In this document: piece after piece, positions 16,837 through 24,825 of the stretch
How positions within the stretch are numbered: position 1 is the stretch's first letter
Layout: every line of letters starts with the position of its first letter
Source: Flavobacteriaceae bacterium
Lineage (GTDB): Bacteria > Bacteroidota > Bacteroidia > Flavobacteriales > Flavobacteriaceae
DNA: 64,000 bases
Assembly: GCA_028284005.1 (NCBI GenBank)
Contig: JANQSO010000005.1
Location: 1-64,000 of the forward strand
Reading direction: 5' to 3'
Position numbers and translations under genes: made by a program
Notes under the pieces: model-generated
The model's database searches: none
Told to the model about the DNA's origin: nothing
Seen by the model: only the letters and a program-made list of their open reading frames with translations

Positions 16837-18090
16837 ATGCGAATTCTATATAATTTTTTAATCAGAGTTGCTTATTTCCATTTATGGGTTGCACAGCTTT
16901 TCAGCAAAAAATTAAAACTGTTTGTTCAGGGAAGGAAAAATGTATTTGAAATTCTTTCAAAAAAAATTGGGCCCAAAGACAAGACTTTTTGGTTTCATTG
17001 CGCTTCTCTAGGCGAATTTGAACAAGGTGTCCCTATCATTGAAGCTATAAAAAAAGAATTTCCGGAATATAGAATTGTAGTAACCTTTTTTTCTCCTTCG
17101 GGGTATGAAATTAAAAAAGATTCACCTATTGCAGATGTAATCGTGTATTTACCCATGGATACTCAAAGCAATGCCAGGCGCTTCATTAAAATGGTTCACC
17201 CCTCTTTGGTATTTTTTATAAAATATGAATTTTGGCCAAACTATTTACTGGAACTGAAAAAGAAGAACATTCCAACATTGCTTATTTCCGGAATATTCAG
17301 AAAAAATCAAATATTTTTTAAACCACATGGAAGCTTTATGCGAAAAGCTTTGTACAGTTTTGGACATTTTTTTGTACAGGATACTACTTCGGAAGCATTA
17401 TTAAAACAACTTGGTTTTAGTAATGTTACCATAAGCGGAGATACCCGTTTTGATAGAGTTTCACATCAAATTGAACAGGACAATACATTGGATTTTGTAG
17501 CCGAATTTAAACAAGATGCCACCTGTATTATTTGTGGAAGTACCTGGCCGGAAGACGAAATGGTTTTGATAGACACAATGAATTCTACTTCAGAAAATGT
17601 GAAGTATATTATTGCGCCTCATAAAATCGATCCTCAAAAAATTTCAGCTTTCAGAAAAAGATTGAACAAAAAGAGTATTTTGTTTTCAGAAAAGGAAGGG
17701 AAATCTCTTTCCGAATATTCTGTATTCATTATCGATACCATTGGATTACTAACTAAGATCTATAGCTATGCCGATATTGCATATGTAGGTGGTGCTATGG
17801 GAACTACAGGCCTTCATAATATTTTGGAACCTGCCACTTTTGGAGTGCCAATTGTTATTGGAAAAAACTTTTTTAATTTTCCGGAGGCAGAACGCCTCCA
17901 ACAGTTAGCGGGTCTATATTCTGTTAGCTCTCCCGAAGAATGTTCTCAAATTTTAAATAAACTTATTGATGATAGATCTTTCCGAAGCAAAACCGGAATG
18001 ATCTGTGGTCATTTTATAAACAGTAATACGGGAGCTACAAAAAAGATAATGGACCATGTAAAGGGATTAGACGCTAACGGCCTCATTTAA
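16837..18090 (+). CDS. waaA: 3-deoxy-D-manno-octulosonic acid transferase
   Basis: Glycosyltransferase family 30 enzyme adding Kdo to the lipid A precursor at the inner membrane. Start ATG 16837 gives 417 residues and the expected N-terminal membrane anchor MRILYNFLIRVAYFHLW; a TTG at 16729 is possible but adds an unconserved 36-residue tail. The catalytic acidic region FWFHCASLGEFEQG, the VTFFSPSGYEI block, the KYEFWPNYLLEL motif and the late VGGAMGTTGLHNILEPATFG with the following PIVIG are all typical. Its last 24 bases overlap the end of the convergent DUF2461 gene. Presence fits a Kdo-containing LPS. Confidence 0.93.
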   Translation: MRILYNFLIRVAYFHLWVAQLFSKKLKLFVQGRKNVFEILSKKIGPKDKTFWFHCASLGEFEQGVPIIEAIKKEFPEYRIVVTFFSPSGYEIKKDSPIADVIVYLPMDTQSNARRFIKMVHPSLVFFIKYEFWPNYLLELKKKNIPTLLISGIFRKNQIFFKPHGSFMRKALYSFGHFFVQDTTSEALLKQLGFSNVTISGDTRFDRVSHQIEQDNTLDFVAEFKQDATCIICGSTWPEDEMVLIDTMNSTSENVKYIIAPHKIDPQKISAFRKRLNKKSILFSEKEGKSLSEYSVFIIDTIGLLTKIYSYADIAYVGGAMGTTGLHNILEPATFGVPIVIGKNFFNFPEAERLQQLAGLYSVSSPEECSQILNKLIDDRSFRSKTGMICGHFINSNTGATKKIMDHVKGLDANGLI

Positions 18091-18720
18091 ATACCTTCGG
18101 AACGGAAGTAATTCTTTGTATATTTTGATCACTTTCATATCATAATCCGGGTGTTCTACTTCTTCCCGGTCAAAATAATGCACTACTGCAAACGATCTCT
18201 TTCGTAACAGGTCTATATGCTTATGTTCCTGTGAAAACCCTTTGGGAGCTGTTTTCAACTGTTCATGTTCAATAAGGCCCCCAAATGTATTTTTAAAGCT
18301 TTCTTTGTTCAGAATTTTTTTTAATTCTTCACCATTATAATCAATAGCGTCTCTAATACTTTTCAAAATCTTTGAAGAAGGATACCAATAACCACCGCCT
18401 ATATATGATTGATTCACTCCTAATTCAATATAAAAATCCCCTTGTTTGCTTCGTTGATCCAATCCGGCACCAAAATGGTCTTTGTAGATAGGCCTGTTTG
18501 GATGAAACATTAAATTATTATTTATCCTGTTGATCGCTTTTTTCCCGGGAGTATCAAAATAATTATCATCGATCGCAGCCAGTTTTTGATTCATATTGTC
18601 CAGCCAATCAATATAAAAATCACGGACCTCGTAGTATTCCTTTCGATGAAGGTCCATCCATTCTTTATGGTTATTTTTCTGAAGCCTGTGAAGAAAATCG
18701 TATAGTTTGCTAAAACTCAT
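18067..18720 (-). CDS. DUF2461 (TIGR02453-type) protein
   Basis: 217-residue cytosolic protein of uncharacterised family DUF2461. Recognisable: LYDFLHRLQKNNHKEWMDLH with the NN.KEWM block, FMHPNRPIYKDHFGAG-like region reading MFHPNRPIYKDHFGAGL, and YIELGVNQSYIGGGYWYPS. Known family members contain these in the same order; no catalytic activity is established. It follows the S24 repressor gene by one base in the same direction, so it is probably cotranscribed with it and under its control. The 3' end overlaps waaA by 24 bases tail to tail. Confidence 0.85.
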   Translation of the reverse strand: MSFSKLYDFLHRLQKNNHKEWMDLHRKEYYEVRDFYIDWLDNMNQKLAAIDDNYFDTPGKKAINRINNNLMFHPNRPIYKDHFGAGLDQRSKQGDFYIELGVNQSYIGGGYWYPSSKILKSIRDAIDYNGEELKKILNKESFKNTFGGLIEHEQLKTAPKGFSQEHKHIDLLRKRSFAVVHYFDREEVEHPDYDMKVIKIYKELLPFRRYLNEAVSV

Positions 18721-18721
18721 A

Positions 18722-19492
18722 TTACTTTTGAAGGCGGTTAATTTGCCCTTTTAACTCTTCCATAGATTGTTGCAATTGACGCAACAAACCACTATCTGCC
18801 GGTTCATCAACGCCAAATGTTAATTTACTGTTCACCAACCACAGTTCCTGAACATCTTTAATGTCAACATCAATAGGTAAGTATTCTTCGTTTAAAGAAA
18901 TGAGTTTTACCTTTTCAGGATTATTTGGCATTTTCTGCAGTTTTTTTACCAATACCGAATCCCGTAGAACAACTATGTAGATCTTGCTGTCATTTGCTTC
19001 GCTTATACTTGAAACCGCCCTTCCCAGAACCCATTCATTAGGCCGGATATTTGGCAACATGCTATCTCCTTCTACCTGAAAGCCACGATAGGTAGCATTT
19101 CGGTACTGAGGCAACGGAATATTAAATGCCGGAAGTGTTTCGTACCATTCCACATCCTGAATATTATGAGGGTAACCTGCAGCAGCTTTTTGATTGACCA
19201 ATAGGATAGTATCGTTATCTTCTTTGTCTATCGCAATTACTTTTGGGCTAACATCATCATTATCTACACTTATATATTGTGTAAAACTTGCTCCAAACAA
19301 CCATAAAGGATTAATATTGAATTGTCGCAACAGTTCCATCACCACTTTCCCGGAAATTTTTGTTTTCCCCCGTTCTATATCTGCTGTAGTACTACCAATC
19401 TCTAACAATTCTGCAAAAGATTGTTGTGTGTGGTGTTGTTCTTCCCGTACTTTTTTAAAACGCCTGGCTTCGATTGAAAGTTCTGTGTCCAT
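18722..19492 (-). CDS. Helix-turn-helix repressor with LexA/S24 autocleavage domain
   Basis: Transcription regulator of 256 residues. N-terminal XRE-type helix-turn-helix (about 10-65: RRFKKVREEQHHTQQSFAEL then GSTTADIERGKTKI), and a C-terminal S24 peptidase domain: Ala-Gly cleavage-like site in QKAAAGYPHN, the nucleophile in VEGDSMLPNIRPNEWVLGR and the general-base lysine in RDSVLVKKLQ. All autocleavage elements look intact, so it could be inactivated by RecA-type signals like LexA. Start 19492 was chosen because the upstream extension is hydrophobic and enters the operator array at 19513-19563. A leucine-zipper-like tail closes the protein. No phage genes are nearby, so it is not a prophage repressor. 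Confidence 0.85.
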   Translation of the reverse strand: MDTELSIEARRFKKVREEQHHTQQSFAELLEIGSTTADIERGKTKISGKVVMELLRQFNINPLWLFGASFTQYISVDNDDVSPKVIAIDKEDNDTILLVNQKAAAGYPHNIQDVEWYETLPAFNIPLPQYRNATYRGFQVEGDSMLPNIRPNEWVLGRAVSSISEANDSKIYIVVLRDSVLVKKLQKMPNNPEKVKLISLNEEYLPIDVDIKDVQELWLVNSKLTFGVDEPADSGLLRQLQQSMEELKGQINRLQK

Positions 19493-19512
19493 TCTCAAAT
19501 ATATAAAAATTA

Positions 19513-19563
19513 GGAACATTTCCAATAAAAAATTGGATATATTCCTAATCGGGAATATCTTCC
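19513..19563. promoter_or_regulatory. Operator-like array upstream of the S24 repressor
   Basis: Three GGA(A/T)-N3/4-TTCC elements lie just upstream of the repressor start: GGAACATTTCC (19513-19523), GGATATATTCC (19535-19545, 22 bases centre to centre from the first) and GGAATATCTTCC (19552-19563). The second and third also form a perfect inverted repeat ATATTCC-N6-GGAATAT (19539-19558). Spacing of two helical turns between the first two suggests cooperative repressor binding and autoregulation, which is inference. Confidence 0.55.
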
Positions 19564-19666
19564 TTCAGAAATATCACAATGAGTTGTGAAAATCTTTAAT
19601 GAAAAAGTCTAGCTATCAAAAAAATACCTATTTTTAACATCTATTAATCACTAATCTATATAGACA

Positions 19667-19963
19667 ATGAAAAAATTAATCTTATCCTTCGCATCATTAT
19701 GCTTAATAGTATCTGTATATTCTTGTAGAGAAACTGATAAAAAAGCAGAAGATGCAGCAGATTCTGTTGAAGAAGTAATGGAAGAAGCAGCAGATGATAG
19801 TAAAAATGCTATGGAAGAAGCAGCAGATGCTGTTGAAGATGCCATGGAAGACGCGGGTGACGCTGTTGAAGAAGCAGCAGAGAATGCCGGTGACGCTGTT
19901 GAAGAAGCAGTAGAAAATGCCGGTGATGCTGTTGAAGAAGCAGTTAGCGGAGACGACAACTAA
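19667..19963 (+). CDS. Acidic lipoprotein with 11-residue repeats
   Basis: 98-residue predicted lipoprotein: signal peptide and lipobox ending VSVYSC, mature part almost only Asp, Glu, Ala, Val, Asn. Residues 64 onward are tandem 11-mers of type GDAVEEAxENA, encoded by three 33-base repeats starting at 19856, 19889 and 19922; a looser copy precedes them. An 11-residue period with alternating Ala/Val and Glu predicts an extended amphipathic helix or coiled coil, as in LEA-like and apolipoprotein-like proteins. No enzymatic motif. A possible -7 box (TATTTTTA, 19628-19635) precedes it and a strong terminator follows, so it is monocistronic. Function unknown; envelope stress or spacer role is guesswork. 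Confidence 0.75.
   Translation: MKKLILSFASLCLIVSVYSCRETDKKAEDAADSVEEVMEEAADDSKNAMEEAADAVEDAMEDAGDAVEEAAENAGDAVEEAVENAGDAVEEAVSGDDN
19856..19954 (+). repeat. Tandem 33-base coding repeat
   Basis: Three copies of a 33-base unit beginning GGTGA(C/T)GCTGTTGAAGAAG at 19856, 19889 and 19922, in frame within the acidic lipoprotein gene. The first two differ at only a few positions; the third is cut short by the C terminus. Copy-number change would keep the frame. Confidence 0.85.
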
Positions 19964-19984
19964 CCTCTTCTATTTAAAGAAAAT

Positions 19985-20012
19985 AAAAAACCCGGCAAAT
20001 GCCGGGTTTTTT
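19985..20012 (+). terminator. Terminator after acidic lipoprotein
   Basis: Perfect stem AAAAAACCCGGC / GCCGGGTTTTTT with a four-base loop (AAAT), the T-run being part of the stem. Confidence 0.85.
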
Positions 20013-20095
20013 ACTTCCACATTATTTTGAAGGCATTTAATTCTTCGCTTATAAGCTACAATTTGTAAATTCACAGGTCAGATTTACAAAAAGTT

Positions 20096-20521
20096 ATGAA
20101 AGAACTCGTTGGAGAAATTATTGGAAAGCTAAAACAGGTAGAACGTAAACGACTGTATATATACCTAGTCGTATATCTTATCTGGGGAATCCTTATGAAT
20201 GCATTTGGGCAATACGCAGAAATTGCAAAATTTACGTATTGGTGGCAGATAATACCCACTTATATAGTGTATATGGTTCCGATTTCAATTTTATTGAAAG
20301 AATATTCTTTTTTTACACAATACGCATATGGGCTTGTTGCTATGGGCTTGTTGGAGTTTGGCGGTTATGCAATGGGAACCTCATATATTTATCCAAATAA
20401 TATACTAGACCAGTTGTTTGGAGAGCATGTATTCGCCTTGGGTATGGCACTCTTTTTTGCTTGTTATTTTCCTGTAGGAAATTTCTTTGTAAATAAAATA
20501 TATACTAAAATAAACGATTAA
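20096..20521 (+). CDS. Small integral membrane protein of unknown function
   Basis: 141-residue protein not recognised as any named family. A cytosolic-type amphipathic N terminus (MKELVGEIIGKLKQVERKRL) is followed by about four hydrophobic segments near residues 21-38, 50-68, 75-93 and 112-131, with aromatic-rich loops (KFTYWWQIIPTY). The C terminus is short and basic/acidic. It is flanked by a terminator upstream and 110 bases of AT-rich sequence downstream and appears monocistronic. Base composition resembles its neighbours. The frame is long, uninterrupted and well organised in membrane spans, so I consider it a real gene. Confidence 0.6.
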   Translation: MKELVGEIIGKLKQVERKRLYIYLVVYLIWGILMNAFGQYAEIAKFTYWWQIIPTYIVYMVPISILLKEYSFFTQYAYGLVAMGLLEFGGYAMGTSYIYPNNILDQLFGEHVFALGMALFFACYFPVGNFFVNKIYTKIND

Positions 20522-20593
20522 AAACAATAAAAATCGATAAAAGTACTAAAAAATTAACTTTTTCACAATATTAGAAATTTTATAATAACTACA

Positions 20594-20601
20594 TATCTTC
20601 G
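20594..20601 (+). promoter_or_regulatory. Promoter -7 element of the 40-residue lipoprotein gene
   Basis: TATCTTCG, identical to the box used for etfB, 31 bases upstream of the ATG at 20632. Confidence 0.5.
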
Positions 20602-20631
20602 TTTTTGAATTTAACCGAAAATCTAGTTATT

Positions 20632-20754
20632 ATGAAAAAACTTATGTTTATTTTAGCTATACTTGCATTAGTTGCAAGTTGCACACCAGAATCACTGACT
20701 GCTGATGAACAACAAATCGACAAAGACAAATATGAAGTTCCGCCAAACGGATAG
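20632..20754 (+). CDS. 40-residue lipoprotein overlapping the next gene
   Basis: Short frame beginning MKKLMFILAILALVASCTPE: a basic start, hydrophobic core and a lipobox LVASC, then only about 23 mature residues rich in Asp, Glu and Gln ending VPPNG. A -7 box sits 31 bases upstream. Its last 23 bases overlap the start of the following membrane protein in another frame, so translation of the two is likely coupled. No family recognised; with a lipobox, a promoter and a normal stop it is a credible small envelope protein, though too short to judge by codon use. Confidence 0.6.
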   Translation: MKKLMFILAILALVASCTPESLTADEQQIDKDKYEVPPNG

Positions 20755-21223
20755 GAACAGAAACATCATTACCGGGGTGTTGCTATCATTATTTTTGACA
20801 GCAACACCTTTTTTATTTTATATGTATAAGTATGCTCCGGCAGATGCTGCAGAATGGGAGACTTCATTAGGCACAATTACCTCAGGGGGCTTTGGGAGCG
20901 TACAAGCGTACCTACATGCCTTATTCACTAAAATTACATTTGTTTCCCTGGCTGGAATTTGGTTCTTAACCTCTAACAATTGGTGGAAATATGCTATTTT
21001 GGTACCACTTACCATGTTCTTATTTCAACTTTCTGGTGTTATCAATTATAAAATTCAATACATAGATGAATTTGATTTTTGGTACTCACTTCCGGCAATT
21101 CTACCTATTCTCTTATTTTTAATTTATATCTCTTATCGTATCAGTAGAAGAAGTGTTGTTTCTGATGATCTGAAAAAAGATGTAGACGAGGAAATTAAAA
21201 ACATATTGAGTGACGACCTGTAA
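20732..21223 (+). CDS. Hypothetical membrane protein downstream of small lipoprotein
   Basis: 163-residue protein from ATG 20732, inside the upstream small lipoprotein gene; an earlier non-ATG start at 20705 is possible but adds an unstructured tail. Three predicted membrane segments: around residues 14-33 (ITGVLLSLFLTATPFLFYMY), 72-100 (TKITFVSLAGIWFLTSNNWW then YAILVPLTMF) and 118-138 (LPAILPILLFLIYISY). Between the first and second lies a glycine-rich periplasmic loop (LGTITSGGFGSVQAYLHALF). C terminus is charged (KKDVDEEIKNIL) and cytosolic. No named family recognised. Overlap with the lipoprotein frame suggests the two act together. Confidence 0.65.
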   Translation: MKFRQTDRNRNIITGVLLSLFLTATPFLFYMYKYAPADAAEWETSLGTITSGGFGSVQAYLHALFTKITFVSLAGIWFLTSNNWWKYAILVPLTMFLFQLSGVINYKIQYIDEFDFWYSLPAILPILLFLIYISYRISRRSVVSDDLKKDVDEEIKNILSDDL

Positions 21224-21317
21224 TTTAATGAAGAGTGTTTAAAAAAGCTCAGAGGTAACATACGTCAATCTTCAAAAACTACTACTGGTATTTAATCTCA
21301 GTCTTACTGGTTAAAAT

Positions 21318-21352
21318 AAAAAGTACCATCTTTTAGAATGATACTTTTTATT
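21318..21352. terminator. Terminator between convergent genes
   Basis: AAAAAGTA (21318-21325) pairs with TACTTTTT (21342-21349), extended inside by a CAT/ATG pair with one mismatch; T-rich on both strands. It lies between the membrane protein gene and the end of the lipoprotein gene at 21385. Confidence 0.6.
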
Positions 21353-21384
21353 GTTTTTATTGATCTTTTTTGCGCTTATATACT

Positions 21385-22044
21385 TCAATTACAATTGTTA
21401 GCTGCTACAACTGCCTGGCCTGCAGACGACACAATTCCTATACCGGCAACAACAGCTCCTATTCCGGTTGGCGCAGTTATTGCTGCAATAGCAGTATAAA
21501 CCATCGCATCTGCAATGTGTGCTAAAACTTCTAAAGAACAATGTGTATCATCATCAGATAAAATAGCATGTAAAAAGGAAAATATTCCTCTTTCTTCTTT
21601 TTTTAACTCTAATATATACAAATGCATTTCATCTATTAACAACTCTCGAGCTCCCTCTTTAACTAACAAATCTCTATTTTCATAGGCAATAGAAAATAGT
21701 TTCATCATGCTCTCTTCCGGAACACCAAAGTTTACTTTTAAAATGGCAGAGACTTCCTCTAAAGAGTATTTGGAGCTTGTATTATTTTGGCAAAATTCAA
21801 TAAAATCTTTTTCATTTTTTTTCACTAACTCTTCATCAAATGTCACTGCTTCCAAATTGTTTACAATTTCTAAAGCAACTGCCTTTATAGAAGCCCTGGT
21901 TCTTGATTGGTCAACTGAATCTTCAGAAGAAATAATTAAATCCCTGGATTCATTTATGGGTTCGCTTAAACTATCATGGGTACATGAATAGAGTATTAAA
22001 CTTGAAAAGATGATGGCAGATAATACTAAAGCTTTTGGTTTCAT
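21385..22044 (-). CDS. Lipoprotein with hydrophobic glycine/alanine-rich C terminus (CHAT locus)
   Basis: 219-residue predicted lipoprotein: signal peptide ending LILYSC. The mature N-terminal half is mixed alpha-helical and charged (VKKNEKDFIEFCQNN, SLEEVSAILKVNFGVPEESM). Residues about 180-215 are a long hydrophobic, glycine-rich run (MVYTAIAAITAPTGIGAVVA onward) reminiscent of membrane-active peptides, preceded by DDDTHC and ending NNCN, giving two late cysteines. No named family. Encoded just downstream of the TPR-CHAT gene but separated by 64 bases that carry the same promoter architecture as the other lipoprotein gene of the locus (25209). A membrane-active effector or CHAT substrate is possible but unproven. 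Confidence 0.65.
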   Translation of the reverse strand: MKPKALVLSAIIFSSLILYSCTHDSLSEPINESRDLIISSEDSVDQSRTRASIKAVALEIVNNLEAVTFDEELVKKNEKDFIEFCQNNTSSKYSLEEVSAILKVNFGVPEESMMKLFSIAYENRDLLVKEGARELLIDEMHLYILELKKEERGIFSFLHAILSDDDTHCSLEVLAHIADAMVYTAIAAITAPTGIGAVVAGIGIVSSAGQAVVAANNCN

Positions 22045-22072
22045 AATTTTTATGTTTTAGATTTATAGTATG

Positions 22073-22101
22073 TTGTTCCCACAACAACATATATGTTACC
22101 C
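22073..22101 (-). promoter_or_regulatory. Shared promoter/operator of the CHAT-locus lipoprotein (copy A)
   Basis: TTGTT-CCCAC-AACAA (22073-22087) is an inverted repeat within a longer ATGTTGTT/AACAACAT stem. On the reverse strand GGGTAAC starts 51 bases and GGGAAC 31 bases upstream of the ATG at 22044. Copy B at 25241-25272 has GGGTAAC at 51 and GTGAAC at 32 bases from its own ATG. The GNGNAAC words resemble ECF sigma -35 elements; control by the sigma factor at 25313 is inference. Confidence 0.55.
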
Positions 22102-22108
22102 AAAAAAA

Positions 22109-24823
22109 TTATTTTTTTATCCTGGTGTAAATTACTGCACCTGTAATAAGTAAAACTGATAAAACAAGTATCACAATTAATCCATAATTTGGAGAAATGT
22201 CTATGGGTTCTGAATTCCCTATCAATATAAAAGAGGCCCAATAATATGGTGAAGTTTCTGAAAGAGAATGTGACTTGATATATTTTAATTTTGCATTTCT
22301 AAGCGCTTCAGATTTTGATTTTCCATCCTCTATACCTTCATAGAAAGACACTAGTAAAGTAGTCGTGGCTTTATCATTCACATTCCAGAGAGAAGAAACT
22401 ACCGAATTGGCTCCTGAATGAAAAATTCCTCTTGCCAGGCTAAGCACACCTTCTCCGGAGGCGTATTCTCCTAATGAGGTATTACAAGCACTTAAAACAA
22501 TCATTTCGGCTTGATTGTGAAAAGTATATAATTCATACAGTTTTACTACGCTATCATTAAAAGCGATCCATGGGTTCGATACGGCATCTGCATGAGTGGC
22601 CAGGTGAATAATTTGGTAGTCTCCACTATTCTTTAAAAATGTACTCTTTGTGGCATCTGCCCTATAGTAGTTGTCTCCTTCCAGTATAGAGCTAATATCT
22701 TGTATTTCCGAAACAGTATTTGGTAATGAATCCAAGCCAGTAGTATTAAAAGTAACAGGGGAAAAACCAACGAAGTTCCTGGAAGGTTTTCTTTCTATAG
22801 AAGAATTGTGAAGGAGGAAGGAACTTGAATACGCATAACTAATCTCATTACTATTTAATAAGTATTCGTCTGTATTCTTCCTGGTTATTAATGCTTCAAA
22901 AGGGATGCTCTGTAAGTCGTTATCCGGTACAATGATTAGGTGCTTCTTTTCTATGGTTTTACGTACTTTTTCAGAAGGAAAAAGTCTTAAGAACAACTCA
23001 TGAGACAGGCTTCTGAATCGATTACGGTCATCAACTTTTTCAAAGGGCTTTGATACTTCATTTCGATAATCAATGACCAGTTGCTTAACTTCTTTAGGGT
23101 CCTCAATAGCGATAACATTTATATCATTTTTAGTAACAAATACGCCAAAGAAAATATCCAATAATTCATCTGTTTCATCCCAAAAATATGACACAATCGC
23201 AGTTTCTGCATTGATTTGTTTCTGTACTTCCTGCAAAGAGAATAAAGTTGTCTTTTGTTGATCGGAAAAATATTTTGGGTACAGTATCTCTAAGGAATCA
23301 ACATAATTTTGATATTTTATTTTTAAATCTATTAGTTGTTTTTGAACCTCCTTAGCTTTTTTCTTTTCTTTTTCTTTTTCTTCGGTATAGTTATTTTGAA
23401 GCTGAAGGATTTGTTTTTTTAAGGCAAGTTCTTCTTTCTGTATTGATTCAGGAAGGTTGGATTTTCCCGAATTCTTTAAAATACTTTCGGTCAACAAAAG
23501 GGATTTGTTCTTCTCATTGAAATAGAATGCTTCATCATATAATTCTAAAAAATTTGAACATACAACAGCCTTCGCATAAATTGCAGAAGCTTCTTTTCTC
23601 CAGTGGAGTTTGGATTGGGTTTCGGCACTTTCGATTTGAAGAAGGTCAATTAAATTGTCGGCGGTCTTAATATGCTCCATCGCCCATTCTAAGTGTATTT
23701 TGTCTTTTTCTCTTGCGAAAAGTTTTAGGTATGAAGCTACTTTTATCGACAGGCTTCTTAGAATAGAATATTTATCCGAAACATTGGCTAAATGGGCCAG
23801 TTGTGGCAAGTTATCGATTTCTTCTCCTGCTCCACTCTTAACTAAAGTACTGTGGGCATGCCTGAGTGCTGACTGAATATCATTATTTCTCAAATAATAA
23901 TTTGCCATATTATTATAGGTTCTTATAATATCACTCTCATCACCATAATGTTCCAATGCTTTTTGATAATAGTAAATGGCACTATCCCTTTTTGCATACG
24001 TATATAGATTTCCCAGATTTGAGTAGGATTTAGCTGCACTCCCATAGTCCTCTAAAGAAAGTGCTTTTTCTAAAAGCTGAAATTGATAAAATCTTGATTT
24101 TTCCAGATCAAACGTCTCATCATTATTGTAATAAGATGCCAGGCTATTGTATAGGGCATAATAATCTTTGTTGGATATTCTTGTCTTTTCGCTAAGTTCC
24201 AATGCTCGTTCTAATACTTGAAACTTAGAGGCCAGGCTCTCTTTGGTATTGATCTGTTCATATATATTTGATAATTGTATAAAGCTTCTAAGCTGTAACC
24301 TGTAATTATCTGTTTTTTCCAGGTGTATGAGCCCTAATTCATAAAAATCTGTTGCTTTATAATAATCACCTAATGCAAAAAAACAATTTCCTATTTCACA
24401 GTAAGACCGCCCGGAAATATCTTCAGCGTAATCAATATCTACTATCTTTTGATGAACATCTATAGAAGAATTAAAATCATTATTCTTAAAATAAAACCTC
24501 CCTAAATTATATAAAGCTTGAATATAATCTTCATCGAAGATTTTATTGTCTTCAAATAAGCCTATTTCTATAAGACCGTATTTAATAGCTTTTTTATAAT
24601 CCCGAAGACTGTTCTTTACAATGGAATGTTTATGCGCAATTTTAATAGCATCTTGAGGATTGTTATAACGCCTGGCCAGATGAATTAAACTATCTGCATG
24701 TACATCAAGCTCTTCCGCTATAACACTTTCACGCAAAATTTGATATTCTTCAAAATAGTTTTGGCTATATGTATAATTACAAATAAGCAACACATATAGC
24801 CAAAAAGTTATTTTTTTAAACAT
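22109..24823 (-). CDS. Exported TPR-CHAT caspase-like protease homologue
   Basis: 904-residue protein. Signal peptide (MFKKITFWLYVLLICNYTYS), about 400 residues of tetratricopeptide repeats (e.g. ALYNLGRFYFKNNDFNSSI, SYSNLGNLYTYAKRDSAIYY), a lysine/glutamate-rich coiled coil near 455-515, then a CHAT domain (about 590-870) with the candidate dyad His744 in HLATHADAV and Cys780 in LSACNTSLGEYASGEGVLSL, and one C-terminal transmembrane helix (LIVILVLSVLLITGAVIY). CHAT domains belong to the caspase/separase peptidase clan. Exported with a tail anchor, the catalytic part should face the periplasm. It follows the small lipoprotein gene by two bases and diverges from an ECF sigma operon. Substrate unknown; neighbours are the candidates. 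Confidence 0.88.
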   Translation of the reverse strand: MFKKITFWLYVLLICNYTYSQNYFEEYQILRESVIAEELDVHADSLIHLARRYNNPQDAIKIAHKHSIVKNSLRDYKKAIKYGLIEIGLFEDNKIFDEDYIQALYNLGRFYFKNNDFNSSIDVHQKIVDIDYAEDISGRSYCEIGNCFFALGDYYKATDFYELGLIHLEKTDNYRLQLRSFIQLSNIYEQINTKESLASKFQVLERALELSEKTRISNKDYYALYNSLASYYNNDETFDLEKSRFYQFQLLEKALSLEDYGSAAKSYSNLGNLYTYAKRDSAIYYYQKALEHYGDESDIIRTYNNMANYYLRNNDIQSALRHAHSTLVKSGAGEEIDNLPQLAHLANVSDKYSILRSLSIKVASYLKLFAREKDKIHLEWAMEHIKTADNLIDLLQIESAETQSKLHWRKEASAIYAKAVVCSNFLELYDEAFYFNEKNKSLLLTESILKNSGKSNLPESIQKEELALKKQILQLQNNYTEEKEKEKKKAKEVQKQLIDLKIKYQNYVDSLEILYPKYFSDQQKTTLFSLQEVQKQINAETAIVSYFWDETDELLDIFFGVFVTKNDINVIAIEDPKEVKQLVIDYRNEVSKPFEKVDDRNRFRSLSHELFLRLFPSEKVRKTIEKKHLIIVPDNDLQSIPFEALITRKNTDEYLLNSNEISYAYSSSFLLHNSSIERKPSRNFVGFSPVTFNTTGLDSLPNTVSEIQDISSILEGDNYYRADATKSTFLKNSGDYQIIHLATHADAVSNPWIAFNDSVVKLYELYTFHNQAEMIVLSACNTSLGEYASGEGVLSLARGIFHSGANSVVSSLWNVNDKATTTLLVSFYEGIEDGKSKSEALRNAKLKYIKSHSLSETSPYYWASFILIGNSEPIDISPNYGLIVILVLSVLLITGAVIYTRIKK

Positions 24824-24825
24824 TC

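Noticed and set aside
18722..19492. Prophage repressor
   Set aside because: No integrase, structural or lysis genes within the window; neighbours are housekeeping or unknown small genes.
19856..19954. CRISPR-like repeat
   Set aside because: The 33-base units are contiguous, in frame and encode an 11-residue protein repeat; there are no spacers.
21385..22044. Bacterial gasdermin next to a caspase-like protease
   Set aside because: The protein is a lipoprotein with the hydrophobic part at the C terminus, not the N-terminal beta pore fold followed by a short inhibitory tail expected for gasdermins.
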